Assembly (NCBI RefSeq): GCF_003143955.1 | Contig: NZ_QFVS01000010.1 | Coordinates: 1-64,000 of the forward strand | Direction of reading: 5' to 3' | Length of the DNA: 64,000 bases | From: Kurthia zopfii | GTDB lineage: Bacteria > Bacillota > Bacilli > Bacillales_A > Planococcaceae | In this document: positions 48,384 to 57,611 of the stretch, piece by piece | Layout of the letters: each line of letters opens with the position of its first letter | Position numbering within the stretch: position 1 is the first letter of the stretch | Position numbers and translations under genes: made by a program | The notes under the pieces: generated by a model | Database searches by the model: none | What the model was told of the DNA's origin: nothing | Seen by the model: only the letters and a program-made list of their open reading frames with translations

Positions 48384-48965
48384 ATGAATATACCTAATAG
48401 AATTACTGTATCCCGTATCTGTTTAATACCAATTTTCGTATTGGTTATGGTATTAGACTTCGGATGGGGTGACATTACGCTATTAGGCGCAACTATGCCA
48501 GTTGAACATTTAGTTGGAGGAATTATCTTTATTGTTGCTTCTCTTACTGACTGGATCGATGGTTATTATGCGCGTAAACATGATTTAGTTACAAATATGG
48601 GGAAATTTTTAGACCCATTAGCAGATAAACTATTGGTTTCTGCGGCATTTATTTTATTAATTGAAATCTCTGATAAAGTACCTGCTTGGATCATTATCGT
48701 GATTATTAGCCGTGAATTTGCGGTTACAGGATTACGATTAATCTGTGCTGAACAAGGTGAAGTAGTTGCAGCCAACCAACTTGGTAAAATTAAAACTTGG
48801 GCTCAAATTGTAGCAATCACACTGCTGTTATTACACAATGTTATTTTCGAAATGTGGAATTTCCCAGCAGATGTTATTATGCTATGGGTAGCTCTAGGAT
48901 TCACAGTTTGGTCAGGAATCGAATATTTCTGGTTGAACCGTCGAGTTTTATTAGAATCAAAATAA
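48384..48965 (+). CDS. pgsA: CDP-diacylglycerol-glycerol-3-phosphate 3-phosphatidyltransferase
   Basis: Makes phosphatidylglycerol phosphate, using the CDP-DAG from CdsA. The 193-aa membrane protein has the CDP-alcohol phosphotransferase motif D-G-x2-A-R-x8-G-x3-D-x3-D, read as DGYYARKHDLVTNMGKFLDP with ADK after it. Four to six hydrophobic segments. AAAGGGTGG precedes the ATG. Confidence 0.95.
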   Translation: MNIPNRITVSRICLIPIFVLVMVLDFGWGDITLLGATMPVEHLVGGIIFIVASLTDWIDGYYARKHDLVTNMGKFLDPLADKLLVSAAFILLIEISDKVPAWIIIVIISREFAVTGLRLICAEQGEVVAANQLGKIKTWAQIVAITLLLLHNVIFEMWNFPADVIMLWVALGFTVWSGIEYFWLNRRVLLESK

Positions 48966-48993
48966 GACATCAACAAATTTAGTAGATGTTCAC

Positions 48994-49032
48994 TAAAAAC
49001 GGAATCCGCACTCTCGCGTGATTCCGTTTTTG
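48994..49032 (+). terminator. Terminator after pgsA
   Basis: AAAAACGGAATC pairs with GATTCCGTTTTT; an inner CGC/GCG extends it. Confidence 0.92.
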
Positions 49033-49064
49033 TCCTCTATATATTAATTTAGGAGTGTGATTGG

Positions 49065-50321
49065 ATGAATGCAGAAATTATAGCAGTTGGTTCGGAACTA
49101 CTTTTAGGGCAAATCGCTAATACGAACGCTAAATTTATTTCAAGCCAACTATCAGAACTAGGCATTAATGTTTATTATCATACCGTTGTAGGTGATAATC
49201 CGAAACGTTTAGTACAAGCAATAGAAATCGCTGAAAAAAGAGCAGATTTAATTATTTTCTCTGGTGGCTTGGGCCCGACGAAAGATGATTTAACGAAGGA
49301 AACAATTGCGAAGCATCTAGGTCGAGGTATGAAGGAAGATTTAGAGGCTATGAACATGATCGAAGCTTTCTTTGCAAAGAGAAATCGTCCAATGACGGCG
49401 AATAATCGTAAACAAGCACTCGTGATTGAAGGCTCAGAAGTTCTCGCAAACGAAAATGGCATGGCTCCAGGTATGTTTATACCATTAGAGAACAGTATCG
49501 TCATTCTTTTACCAGGGCCGCCGAAAGAATTAGAGCCAATGTTCCAATTCGAAGCGAAACCAAAGCTTGCAAAACTCGTATCAGATGGCGGTTTAATCGT
49601 TTCTCACGTCCTCCGTTTCTATGGGATTGGTGAAGCGGAATTAGAAGATCGCGTACAACATATAATTGACCAACAGACGAATCCAACAATCGCACCTTTA
49701 GCTGGAGATGGCGAAGTAACTTTACGTATTACTGCCAAAGCAGCAAGTGAAGAAGAAGCATGGTCACTGATCACGCCGACACGTACGGAATTACTTGAAA
49801 TCGTTGGTGACTATTTATACGGTGTAAATGATGATTCTTTAAGTAGTAAATTAGTAAATATGTTGATTGAAAATGATTTGAAGATTTCTGCAGCTGAAAG
49901 TCTGACTGCAGGGCTATTCCAATCTGAATTAGCCGCAATACAAGGTGTCAGTCAAGTATTACAAGGTGGCATGGTGACTTATACGGAAGAAATGAAAATC
50001 AATCAATTAGGCGTTCCGAAAGAAATTATTGATCAATATTCGGTTGTAAGTGCAGAATGTGCAGCTTCAATGGCCATTAATATAAAAGAAAAATTTAATG
50101 CAGACATAGGCGTTTCGTTAACAGGCGCTGCTGGACCAGGCAAACACGCAGATCAACCTGTTGGTACTGTGTGGATTGGGATTGCATTCCGCGATGACGA
50201 ACCACTAACTTTTGAACTTAATTTACAAGGTATGCGCAATACAAATCGACTAAGATCTGTAAAAACGGCTATATACCGATTGATCCAATTGCTATCAGAA
50301 AAAGGGTACCGTAAAATATAG
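49065..50321 (+). CDS. cinA: CinA, competence/damage-inducible protein
   Basis: 418-aa protein with the N-terminal MoCF-like domain (IAVGSELLLGQIANTNAKF; FSGGLGPTKDDLTKETIA) and a C-terminal CinA/PncC amidase domain (AAESLTAGLFQSELAAI; GVSLTGAAGPGK). Roles in NMN deamidation and DNA-uptake-linked recombination are known for the family; in Firmicutes it lies directly before recA, as here. TTAGGAGTGTGATTGG precedes the ATG. Confidence 0.95.
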   Translation: MNAEIIAVGSELLLGQIANTNAKFISSQLSELGINVYYHTVVGDNPKRLVQAIEIAEKRADLIIFSGGLGPTKDDLTKETIAKHLGRGMKEDLEAMNMIEAFFAKRNRPMTANNRKQALVIEGSEVLANENGMAPGMFIPLENSIVILLPGPPKELEPMFQFEAKPKLAKLVSDGGLIVSHVLRFYGIGEAELEDRVQHIIDQQTNPTIAPLAGDGEVTLRITAKAASEEEAWSLITPTRTELLEIVGDYLYGVNDDSLSSKLVNMLIENDLKISAAESLTAGLFQSELAAIQGVSQVLQGGMVTYTEEMKINQLGVPKEIIDQYSVVSAECAASMAINIKEKFNADIGVSLTGAAGPGKHADQPVGTVWIGIAFRDDEPLTFELNLQGMRNTNRLRSVKTAIYRLIQLLSEKGYRKI

Positions 50322-50366
50322 TTAGATTTTAATTTTCACGCATAAAAATGCTTCAAAATAAAAAAA

Positions 50367-50380
50367 CGAATATTTGTTCC
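50367..50380 (+). promoter_or_regulatory. LexA (SOS) operator before recA
   Basis: CGAATATTTGTTCC agrees with the Bacillus consensus CGAACRNRYGTTYC at 12 of 14 positions and sits just upstream of the recA -35. Repression by LexA/DinR and induction by DNA damage are therefore expected. Confidence 0.75.
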
Positions 50381-50388
50381 CTTTTTAC

Positions 50389-50417
50389 TTGTGGTTTTCT
50401 CACAAATAAAGTATAGT
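50389..50417 (+). promoter_or_regulatory. Promoter for recA
   Basis: TTGTGG (50389-50394), 17-bp spacer, TATAGT (50412-50417). Confidence 0.75.
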
Positions 50418-50463
50418 TAAGTTAATAAAAAAAGAGAACGTATTTTCCGGAGGAGGAAATAAT

Positions 50464-51525
50464 TTGAACGAACGTAAAGCTGCGTTAGACAACGCACTAA
50501 AACAAATTGAAAAGCAATTCGGTAAGGGTTCAGTAATGAAACTTGGCGAGAAATCAGATATTAAAATTCAAACTTCATCTAGTGGTTCACTAGCTTTAGA
50601 TACAGCACTAGGAATAGGCGGTTACCCTCGTGGACGTGTAGTAGAAATCTACGGACCAGAAAGTTCTGGTAAGACAACTGTTACTTTACATGCGATTGCT
50701 GAAATCCAAAAAAATGGTGGTCAAGCTGCGTTTATCGATGCTGAGCATGCATTGGATCCTGTATACGCACAAAAACTAGGTGTTAATATTGATGAATTAC
50801 TACTATCTCAACCAGATACGGGTGAGCAAGCTTTAGAAATTACTGAAGCTCTAGTACGTAGTGGTGCAGTTGATATTATCGTAATTGACTCAGTAGCAGC
50901 ATTAGTACCAAAAGCTGAAATTGAAGGCGAGATGGGTGACTCACATATGGGTCTACAAGCTCGTTTAATGTCACAAGCATTACGTAAATTATCTGGTATT
51001 ATTAATAAATCGAACTGTATCGCTATTTTCATTAACCAAGTTCGTGAAAAAATCGGTGTTATGTTCGGTAACCCTGAAACAACTACTGGTGGACGTGCGT
51101 TAAAATTCTACTCATCTGTTCGTTTAGAAGTGCGCCGTGCTGAGTCAATCAAGCAAGGTAATGATATCGTTGGTAACCGTACGAAAATCAAAGTTGTTAA
51201 AAATAAAGTTGCTCCACCATTCAAAACTGCTGAAGTTGATATTATGTATGGTGAAGGAATTTCTAAAGAAGGCGAGATCATTGATATTGGTGTTGAAAAA
51301 GACATCGTTCAAAAATCTGGTTCTTGGTATGCATACGGCGACGAACGTTTAGGTCAAGGTCGTGAAAATGCGAAAGAATTCTTAAAAGAAAACCCGTCTG
51401 TTAAAGACGAAATCTCTCGTAAGATTCGTGAGGAAGCTGGAATTGCTGATGACGAAATCACTGCTTCTCCAGAAGAAGAAGAAGAGATGGATAAAGAGTT
51501 AGCTTTAGAATTAGAAGGTAAATAA
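50464..51525 (+). CDS. recA: Recombinase RecA
   Basis: Strand-exchange ATPase and SOS co-protease. The 353-aa protein has Walker [10 protein letters not shown] (about residues 64-72), [21 protein letters not shown] (loop 1 region) and [20 protein letters not shown] (loop 2), with the acidic C-terminal tail. The start is TTG 50464 with GGAGGAGGAA upstream; no in-frame ATG is closer. Confidence 0.98.
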   Translation: MNERKAALDNALKQIEKQFGKGSVMKLGEKSDIKIQTSSSGSLALDTALGIGGYPRGRVVEIYGPESSGKTTVTLHAIAEIQKNGGQAAFIDAEHALDPVYAQKLGVNIDELLLSQPDTGEQALEITEALVRSGAVDIIVIDSVAALVPKAEIEGEMGDSHMGLQARLMSQALRKLSGIINKSNCIAIFINQVREKIGVMFGNPETTTGGRALKFYSSVRLEVRRAESIKQGNDIVGNRTKIKVVKNKVAPPFKTAEVDIMYGEGISKEGEIIDIGVEKDIVQKSGSWYAYGDERLGQGRENAKEFLKENPSVKDEISRKIREEAGIADDEITASPEEEEEMDKELALELEGK

Positions 51526-51535
51526 CATCAAATAT

Positions 51536-51569
51536 GGTCGGGCCATCTCGTATGGTTCCGACCTTTTTT
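51536..51569 (+). terminator. Terminator after recA
   Basis: GGTCGG-GCCAT and ATGG-TT-CCGACC pair, followed by T6. Confidence 0.92.
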
Positions 51570-51760
51570 ATGGCTAATTCTTTGTATTCAATCATCATGA
51601 AATTTAGAAATGATCGGGTAGGCATGAGGAATCTTAGGCATCTCAATATAAAGAATTGGTAAAACTGTGCTTTTTTTGCCTTTTCTCACACACATCAACA
51701 CTGAAAGTTAAAGCGTGCATTGTTTTAAGATTCCAACATATATAATTGAACCGTGGAACC

Positions 51761-51785
51761 ATTATAGATCATTGCGATCTATAAT
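51761..51785. repeat. Perfect 10-bp inverted repeat
   Basis: ATTATAGATC, loop ATTGC, GATCTATAAT. No T-run, so not a classic terminator; it could be an operator or an RNA hairpin. Confidence 0.7.
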
Positions 51786-51928
51786 CGAACAAGTTTTATT
51801 ACCGGTTTTTAGAAGTTTCAAACATTTATTTCAAATAATTGGTTGGAAGCGCTTTAATGGAAGCGAAGAAATGCTTGGGAAATCGCATAACTGCTATGTT
51901 TTAAGGTGTATCCAATAATTGTGAATCC

Positions 51929-51957
51929 TTGACAGAGTAAGCCTACACCTATACAAT
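51929..51957 (+). promoter_or_regulatory. Strong promoter for rny
   Basis: Consensus TTGACA (51929-51934), 17-bp spacer, TACAAT (51952-51957). It is the best -35 in the window and 114 bp from the rny start. Confidence 0.85.
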
Positions 51958-52021
51958 TAAAATTGTATTATTTTAAATTTCTAAAACCGAAATGAAATAG
52001 GCAGTATATTGTTACAACAAT
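51952..52021. promoter_or_regulatory. ACAAT/ATTGT palindromes at the rny promoter
   Basis: TACAATTAAAATTGTA (51952-51967) is a 7+2+7 inverted repeat that covers the -10 box. ATTGTTACAACAAT (52008-52021) is a 6+2+6 palindrome with the same half-site. The arrangement is what an operator for a dimeric repressor looks like, but no regulator is identified. Confidence 0.5.
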
Positions 52022-52070
52022 TTATAGCCGACTAAAAATCACAAATATTAGAGCAAGAGGAGGTGTTCGA

Positions 52071-53627
52071 ATGGGTAGTTACATCATCTCCGCTTTGATT
52101 GGTCTGATCGTCGGTGCCGTTGTTTGCCTTGTCATTAATAAACTTGTGAATGATTCAAAAGTTAAAGGTGCAAAGAATTCTGCGGAATTAATCGTTGAAG
52201 AAGGCAAGAGAGAAGCGGAAGCCCTTAAAAAGGAAGCAATCCTTGAAGCAAAAGATGAAACTCACGTACTTCGAACTGAAGCAGAGAACGACATTCGTGA
52301 ACGTCGTGCCGAACTTCAGAAACAAGAAAACCGTTTATTACAACGAGAAGAAAATTTAGATCGTAAAGATGAATCGCTAGATAAGAGAGAAGCAAGCTTA
52401 GAGCGCAAAGAAGATGGTCTGAATGATCGACAACAGCATATTGAACAGATGGAAAACAAAGTGGATGAACTTCTGAAAAAACACGGAACAGAGCTAGAAA
52501 GAATTTCTGCATTAACACGCGATGAAGCAAGAGCAATTATTCTGAAACAGATTGAAAATGAACTTTCTACAGATATCGCAGTTATGACGAAAGAAGCCGA
52601 GATTCGTGCGAAAGAAGAGTCAGACAAAAAAGCCCGCGAAGTTTTATCATTAGCAGTACAACGATTCGCAGCAGACCATGTTGCTGAGACAACTGTTTCA
52701 GTCGTTAACTTACCAAATGATGAAATGAAAGGCCGAATTATCGGTCGTGAAGGTAGAAATATTCGAACACTTGAAACATTGACAGGTATTGATTTAATCA
52801 TTGATGATACACCAGAAGCAGTTATTTTATCTGGTTTTGACCCGATTCGCCGTGAAACGGCCCGCCTAGCACTTGAAAAGTTAGTGCAAGATGGCCGTAT
52901 TCACCCAGCGCGCATTGAAGAAATGGTTGAGAAATCTCGTCGTGAAGTGGACGAACAAATTCGTGAAACTGGTGAACAAACAACGTTCGAGCTAGGTATT
53001 CACAATTTACACCCAGACTTAATGAAGATTTTAGGTCGTATGAAATACCGTACAAGTTACGGTCAAAATGTTCTTAAACACTCAGTTGAGGTTGCACATT
53101 TAGCAGGTCTACTTGCTGCAGAATTAGGTGAGGATGTAACGTTAGCTAAACGTGCAGGATTATTACATGATATCGGTAAAGCAATCGACCATGAAGTCGA
53201 AGGATCTCACGTAGAAATCGGCGTTGAATTAGCAACAAAATACAAAGAACACCCAGTCGTTATTAACAGTATTGCTTCTCACCACGGTGATACAGAAGCA
53301 ACATCTGTCATTGCAGTACTTGTTGCGGCAGCAGATGCATTATCTGCAGCTCGTCCAGGCGCACGTAGTGAAACACTTGAAAACTATATTCGCCGTCTTG
53401 AAAAACTGGAAGAAATCTCTGAATCATATGAAGGCGTTGAGAAGTCATTCGCGATCCAAGCTGGTCGTGAAGTACGAATCATCGTTCGTCCAGATGCAGT
53501 AGATGATATTACAGCGCATCGATTAGCAAAAGATATACGTAAACGAATTGAAGATGAACTGGATTATCCAGGGCATATCAAAGTTACGGTTATTCGAGAA
53601 ACAAGAGCGGTTGAATACGCTAAATAA
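52071..53627 (+). CDS. rny: Ribonuclease Y
   Basis: Membrane-anchored endoribonuclease starting mRNA decay. The 518-aa protein has an N-terminal membrane helix ([18 protein letters not shown], about 4-21), a long charged coiled coil (about 30-200), a KH domain ([18 protein letters not shown]) and an HD domain ([18 protein letters not shown]). GAGGAGGTG precedes the ATG. It acts with RNase J, PNPase and the RicA complex also encoded in this window. Confidence 0.97.
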   Translation: MGSYIISALIGLIVGAVVCLVINKLVNDSKVKGAKNSAELIVEEGKREAEALKKEAILEAKDETHVLRTEAENDIRERRAELQKQENRLLQREENLDRKDESLDKREASLERKEDGLNDRQQHIEQMENKVDELLKKHGTELERISALTRDEARAIILKQIENELSTDIAVMTKEAEIRAKEESDKKAREVLSLAVQRFAADHVAETTVSVVNLPNDEMKGRIIGREGRNIRTLETLTGIDLIIDDTPEAVILSGFDPIRRETARLALEKLVQDGRIHPARIEEMVEKSRREVDEQIRETGEQTTFELGIHNLHPDLMKILGRMKYRTSYGQNVLKHSVEVAHLAGLLAAELGEDVTLAKRAGLLHDIGKAIDHEVEGSHVEIGVELATKYKEHPVVINSIASHHGDTEATSVIAVLVAAADALSAARPGARSETLENYIRRLEKLEEISESYEGVEKSFAIQAGREVRIIVRPDAVDDITAHRLAKDIRKRIEDELDYPGHIKVTVIRETRAVEYAK

Positions 53628-53632
53628 AGTTC

Positions 53633-53668
53633 AAGGGGTGTTGGCATTTATTTGTCACACCCCTTTTA
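53633..53668 (+). terminator. Terminator between rny and ymdB
   Basis: AAGGGGTGT and ACACCCCTT with a 15-nt loop, T4 tail. ymdB starts right after, so partial readthrough is likely. Confidence 0.85.
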
Positions 53669-53684
53669 TATTGGAGGAAGAAAA

Positions 53685-54482
53685 ATGAAAGTATTATTTA
53701 TTGGAGATATCGTTGGAGACATCGGTTTAGATGCGGTAGAAAAGTATTTGCCAAGATTAAAACGTAAGTATGATGTTGATGTAGTTATTGCAAATGGTGA
53801 AAACGCTGCAAAAGGTAGAGGAATCACAAAACGCATTTATCAAGATTTATTAATGATGGGCGTTGACGTCATTACAATGGGGAATCATACATGGGATCAA
53901 AAAGAAATTTTTGACTTCATTGATGATACGGAATATTTAATCCGCCCTGCGAACTTCTCAAAAGAAGCGCCAGGTAAAGGAATGACGACTGTTACTAAAA
54001 ATGGTCAAACAATTTCTGTCATCAATCTTCATGGTCGTGTATTCTTACCAGCACATGATGAACCATTTGAAATGGCTGAGCAGATGATTGAAGAAGCGAA
54101 GAAAGTGTCGCCAATCGTATTCGTCGATTTCCATGCTGAGACGACTTCTGAGAAAATTGCATTAGGTTGGAATTTAGATGGCAAAGCTTCTGTAGTAGTT
54201 GGTACACATACGCATGTTCAAACGGCCGATAACCGCATTTTCCCAGGTGGAACTGCATTTATTTCTGACGTTGGTATGACAGGTCCATATGATGAAGTTT
54301 TAGGTATGAAAAAGGAAAGTGTCATCTACCGATTCAAAACAAATATGCCAGTACGCTTTGAAGTGCCTGAAAGAGGTCCAGAAGTATTAAGCGCATTCTT
54401 CGTTGATATTGATGATCAAACAGGTAAATCAAAATCATGTGAACGTATTTTAATAAATAAAGACAATCCTTTCAAAGGATAA
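53685..54482 (+). CDS. ymdB: YmdB-type metallophosphoesterase
   Basis: 265-aa calcineurin-like phosphoesterase of the YmdB family (2',3'-cyclic nucleotide phosphodiesterase, affecting biofilm/motility choice in B. subtilis). Metal motifs visible: GDIVGDIG near the start, NGENAAKGRG, MGNHTWDQKE, VDFHAETTSEK and GTHTHVQTAD. The start is ATG 53685, with TTGGAGGAAG upstream. spoVS, next in spore formers, is absent. Confidence 0.93.
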   Translation: MKVLFIGDIVGDIGLDAVEKYLPRLKRKYDVDVVIANGENAAKGRGITKRIYQDLLMMGVDVITMGNHTWDQKEIFDFIDDTEYLIRPANFSKEAPGKGMTTVTKNGQTISVINLHGRVFLPAHDEPFEMAEQMIEEAKKVSPIVFVDFHAETTSEKIALGWNLDGKASVVVGTHTHVQTADNRIFPGGTAFISDVGMTGPYDEVLGMKKESVIYRFKTNMPVRFEVPERGPEVLSAFFVDIDDQTGKSKSCERILINKDNPFKG

Positions 54483-54496
54483 TCCTATAATGAACT

Positions 54497-54538
54497 AAAA
54501 AAACAGGAATTCGTCTAATAAAAGACGATTCCTGTTTT
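54497..54538. terminator. Bidirectional terminator between convergent genes
   Basis: AAAACAGGAA and TTCCTGTTTT with inner TCGTC/GACGA. It serves ymdB on the plus strand and the surface-protein pseudogene on the minus strand. Confidence 0.92.
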
Positions 54539-54544
54539 CGTATA

Positions 54545-55566
54545 TTAAAGTCCTAATTCACCGAAATAAGGTGAATAAGATAATTTGATACTAAGTAGAG
54601 ATGAGATTGTTTCAATTGCTTGATCTTCAAATTTACTTACGGTTGGGCCAGTATTACCGGATGTGAAATTTGATAAAACCTCATGTTCTTCACTCGTGAT
54701 TTTACCCATTTGCTTCGGTGTGTAAGCACCATATTTTTTGAAAAGTTCATTTGCTCGTTGGTATGATTTTGCTGAATCAAGCTTTGAATCATATGAATAA
54801 ATAGGGCCAGCGAAGTTGATTGAACCTAGTTTACCAACTTTTACATGATTGATTTTCAAATCATACTTATTATTTTTTTCGATATTCGTGATTTCAATCG
54901 CATAAATAGTTACATCTTGAGTTTGTTCGACAGATTTTTTAACAGATTCAATTTTAGCGCCACCAGAAATCGTCACAACTTTCGCATTGAATGATGCAAC
55001 TTCGTATGTTGGACGAATGAAGTAATACGTCATCGAAGTACCATCCGCTTCGAATATTGTCAAGTTATTATAACGAGGTACATTACCGTTATACTGTTCT
55101 AAATTTCCACCTTCTTCATGAATTGTATTGTTATAAACACCATTAAAATGTTTACCATCTTTGAAAAGCAATTGTCTTTCGAATTCAGGATCAAAGAATT
55201 TCTTGAAGCCAGCATATAATTTTTGGCCTTTATACAATTTTTCCTTGTAAACAAATGCGGTGTTCTTCGATGCTAATTTGCCTGATTTATAAATTTACCT
55301 TTATATTGAACAATCCCTTTTTTCACTTTACCTTTTACATATAAAGTGTTTTTGAAAAGAGTTGTCGTTGTTGAACGTTTGCCTTTTACATAAAGAGTGT
55401 TTTTGTAAACAAGGGTAGAAGTAAAGACTTTACCTGTTTTACTGTTTACTAATTTCCCTTTAGAAATTTTGTAAGAAGCGGCTGAAGCTTCTTGAGGTGC
55501 TTGAACAATCGCTGAAGTAGTTGAAATGGAACTTAATGCAATTGTTGATAGTAGATGTTTTCTCAT
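54545..55566 (-). pseudogene. Secreted surface-type protein, split by a frameshift
   Basis: Two minus-strand frames form one protein. The first part (55566 to 55273, 97 aa) has a signal peptide (MRKHLLSTIALSSISTTSAI, cut near residue 29 after ASA) and short YKNTLYVKGK repeats. It ends YKGKFINQAN and a stop. The second part continues without a gap in another frame as YKSGKLASKNTAFVYKEKLYKG and runs about 240 aa to the stop near 54545. One extra T in the run at 55291-55293 would restore GKFYKSGKLAS. So the gene is either a recent pseudogene or a homopolymer sequencing error. The repeats resemble wall- or matrix-associated proteins; function unknown. Ribosome binding site AAGGGAA. Confidence 0.8.
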
Positions 55567-55862
55567 ATAAATTTCCCTTTTTCATTAATGCTTTTGAACC
55601 TTTCAGTAATAATAAAACATAATTTGATTAAAAAGGTAAAAATTTGTATATTACATGAAATCCGAACAATCAAAGGTATTGCATAATTGAATGTTTTGTT
55701 TTTCATTTGAGATTCTCACAATTTCGTCAATTTTTATTCCGTCAAAGGTCTGAAATTGGCTAAAATCATGTATTAACAATAGTTTATGGACTTTCTTCGT
55801 GATAAACTGAATAAGTAGAAAAATAAATTTAAAAATAACCTGTTTTAAGGAGATGTTTATAG

Positions 55863-57611
55863 ATGTTACATCAGCTTTCATGGAAAGTCGGCGGGCAACA
55901 AGGGGAAGGTATTGAAAGTACCGGCGAAATGTTCTCTACTGCTATGAACCGTTTAGGATACCACTTATATGGTTACCGTCATTTCTCTTCACGTATTAAA
56001 GGCGGTCACACAAATAATAAAATCAATGTTCGTACAACACCGGTGCATACGATTCCGGATGATCTAAATATTTTAGTAGCATTTGACCAAGAAACAATCG
56101 ACGTCAACTATCATGAATTAGGTGCAGAAGGGGTCATTTTAGCAGATGCTAAATTCAAACCTGCGAATCCTGAAGATTGCCCGGCTACTTTATATATCGT
56201 TCCATTTACTGAAACTGCAAAAGAGCTAGGCACTACATTAATGAAAAACATGGTTGCAATCGGTGCAACTGCTGCATTAATGAACTTGAAAGATGAAGTA
56301 TTCCAAAGTGTTGTAAGTGAAATCTTCGGCCGTAAAGGTGAAGAAGTCGTAGCGAAAAATATGGAAGCAATTGCTCAAGGTCACCAAATTATGCATGACA
56401 TGCTTGCGGAAGCTGGGCTTGAAGAAGGTCAATTCGAACTTGAACAAGGCGATGGTCAACACCGTATGTTCATGATTGGTAACGAAGCATTGGCACTTGG
56501 AGCGCTTGCTGCTGGGGTACGTATTATGTCAGCTTATCCAATCACACCTGCAACTGAAATTATGGAATATTTAATTAAGAAATTACCGAAATTCGGCGGT
56601 ACAGTCATCCAAACGGAAGATGAGATCGCAGCAGCAACAATGGCGATTGGTGCAAGCTATGGTGGCGCTCGTTCATTCACAGCTTCAGCAGGTCCTGGTC
56701 TATCATTAATGATGGAAGCACTTGGTCTATCTGGTATGACAGAAACACCACTTGTTGTAGTAGATACGCAACGTGGTGGTCCATCAACTGGTCTTCCTAC
56801 AAAACAAGAACAGTCAGATTTAATGGCGATGCTTTATGGTACACATGGTGAGATTCCAAAAGTAGTTATCGCGCCATCAACTGGTGAAGAAGCATTCTAC
56901 GATATGATTCAAGCATTCAATATTGCAGATGAACTTCAAATCCCAGTCATTATGCTATCAGATTTACAATTATCACTTGGTAAACAAACTGTTGAGCCAT
57001 TTGACTTTAATAAAATTGAAATTAAGCGTGGTAAATTAGAGCTTGGTGAATTACCAGAGCTAGAAGATAAAGAATACTTCAAACGTTATGCAGTAACTGA
57101 AGATGGCGTATCACCACGTGTCGTTCCTGGTCAAAAACATGGTATTCACCACGTAACCGGCGTAGAACATAGTGAGATTGGTACACCTTCTGAATCGGCA
57201 TCTAACCGTCAAGCGCAAATGGACAAACGTATGCGTAAACTTGATTACGTAAACTTTGATACACCAGTCTTCACAGATGCTCCAAATGAAGAAGCAGACG
57301 TATTAATCGTTGGATTTGGTTCTACTAAAGGTTCGATCGAAGAAATTCGTCCACTTTTAGATGAACAAGGTATTAAAGCGAACCATGCACATATTCGTTT
57401 AATTCACCCGTTCCCAACGAAAGAACTTCAACCATTAATGGCAAGCGCTAAAAAAGTTATCGTTGTAGAAAATAATGCGACAGGTCAATTAGCGAACATT
57501 ATGAAAATGAACATGGGTGGACATGATAAGATCATCAATTTAGTTAAATATGATGGTACGCCATTCCTACCTCTAGAGTTGTTAAATCGCGTAAAGGAGT
57601 TGCTAAAATAA
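55863..57611 (+). CDS. korA: 2-oxoacid:acceptor oxidoreductase, alpha (gamma-alpha fused) subunit
   Basis: Oxidative decarboxylation of 2-oxoacids (2-oxoglutarate is likely) with a low-potential acceptor such as ferredoxin. The 582-aa chain begins with the gamma domain (VGGQQGEGIESTGEMF, HFSSRIKGGHTNNKI) and continues with the alpha domain from about residue 195 (GNEALALGALAAGVRIMSAYPITPATEIMEY). AAGGAGATG precedes the ATG. The beta subunit follows directly. No ferredoxin-like subunit is present. Confidence 0.93.
   Translation: MLHQLSWKVGGQQGEGIESTGEMFSTAMNRLGYHLYGYRHFSSRIKGGHTNNKINVRTTPVHTIPDDLNILVAFDQETIDVNYHELGAEGVILADAKFKPANPEDCPATLYIVPFTETAKELGTTLMKNMVAIGATAALMNLKDEVFQSVVSEIFGRKGEEVVAKNMEAIAQGHQIMHDMLAEAGLEEGQFELEQGDGQHRMFMIGNEALALGALAAGVRIMSAYPITPATEIMEYLIKKLPKFGGTVIQTEDEIAAATMAIGASYGGARSFTASAGPGLSLMMEALGLSGMTETPLVVVDTQRGGPSTGLPTKQEQSDLMAMLYGTHGEIPKVVIAPSTGEEAFYDMIQAFNIADELQIPVIMLSDLQLSLGKQTVEPFDFNKIEIKRGKLELGELPELEDKEYFKRYAVTEDGVSPRVVPGQKHGIHHVTGVEHSEIGTPSESASNRQAQMDKRMRKLDYVNFDTPVFTDAPNEEADVLIVGFGSTKGSIEEIRPLLDEQGIKANHAHIRLIHPFPTKELQPLMASAKKVIVVENNATGQLANIMKMNMGGHDKIINLVKYDGTPFLPLELLNRVKELLK

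Larger units (their letters stand above)
51570..52070 (+). other. Gene-free region between recA and rny
   Basis: About 500 bp, where other Bacillales often carry pbpX or other genes. An open frame of 67 codons (51715-51918) lacks a ribosome binding site and looks spurious. The region holds a perfect 10-bp hairpin (51761-51785), a strong promoter with a palindrome over its -10 (51929-51967) and a second palindrome (52008-52021). A 14-base string (atctcaatataaag, about 51640) also occurs in the IS remnant near 42599. Confidence 0.6.

Noticed and set aside
51715-51918. Small gene of 67 codons between recA and rny
   Set aside because: No ribosome binding site, composition like intergenic DNA, and the frame spans a perfect hairpin.
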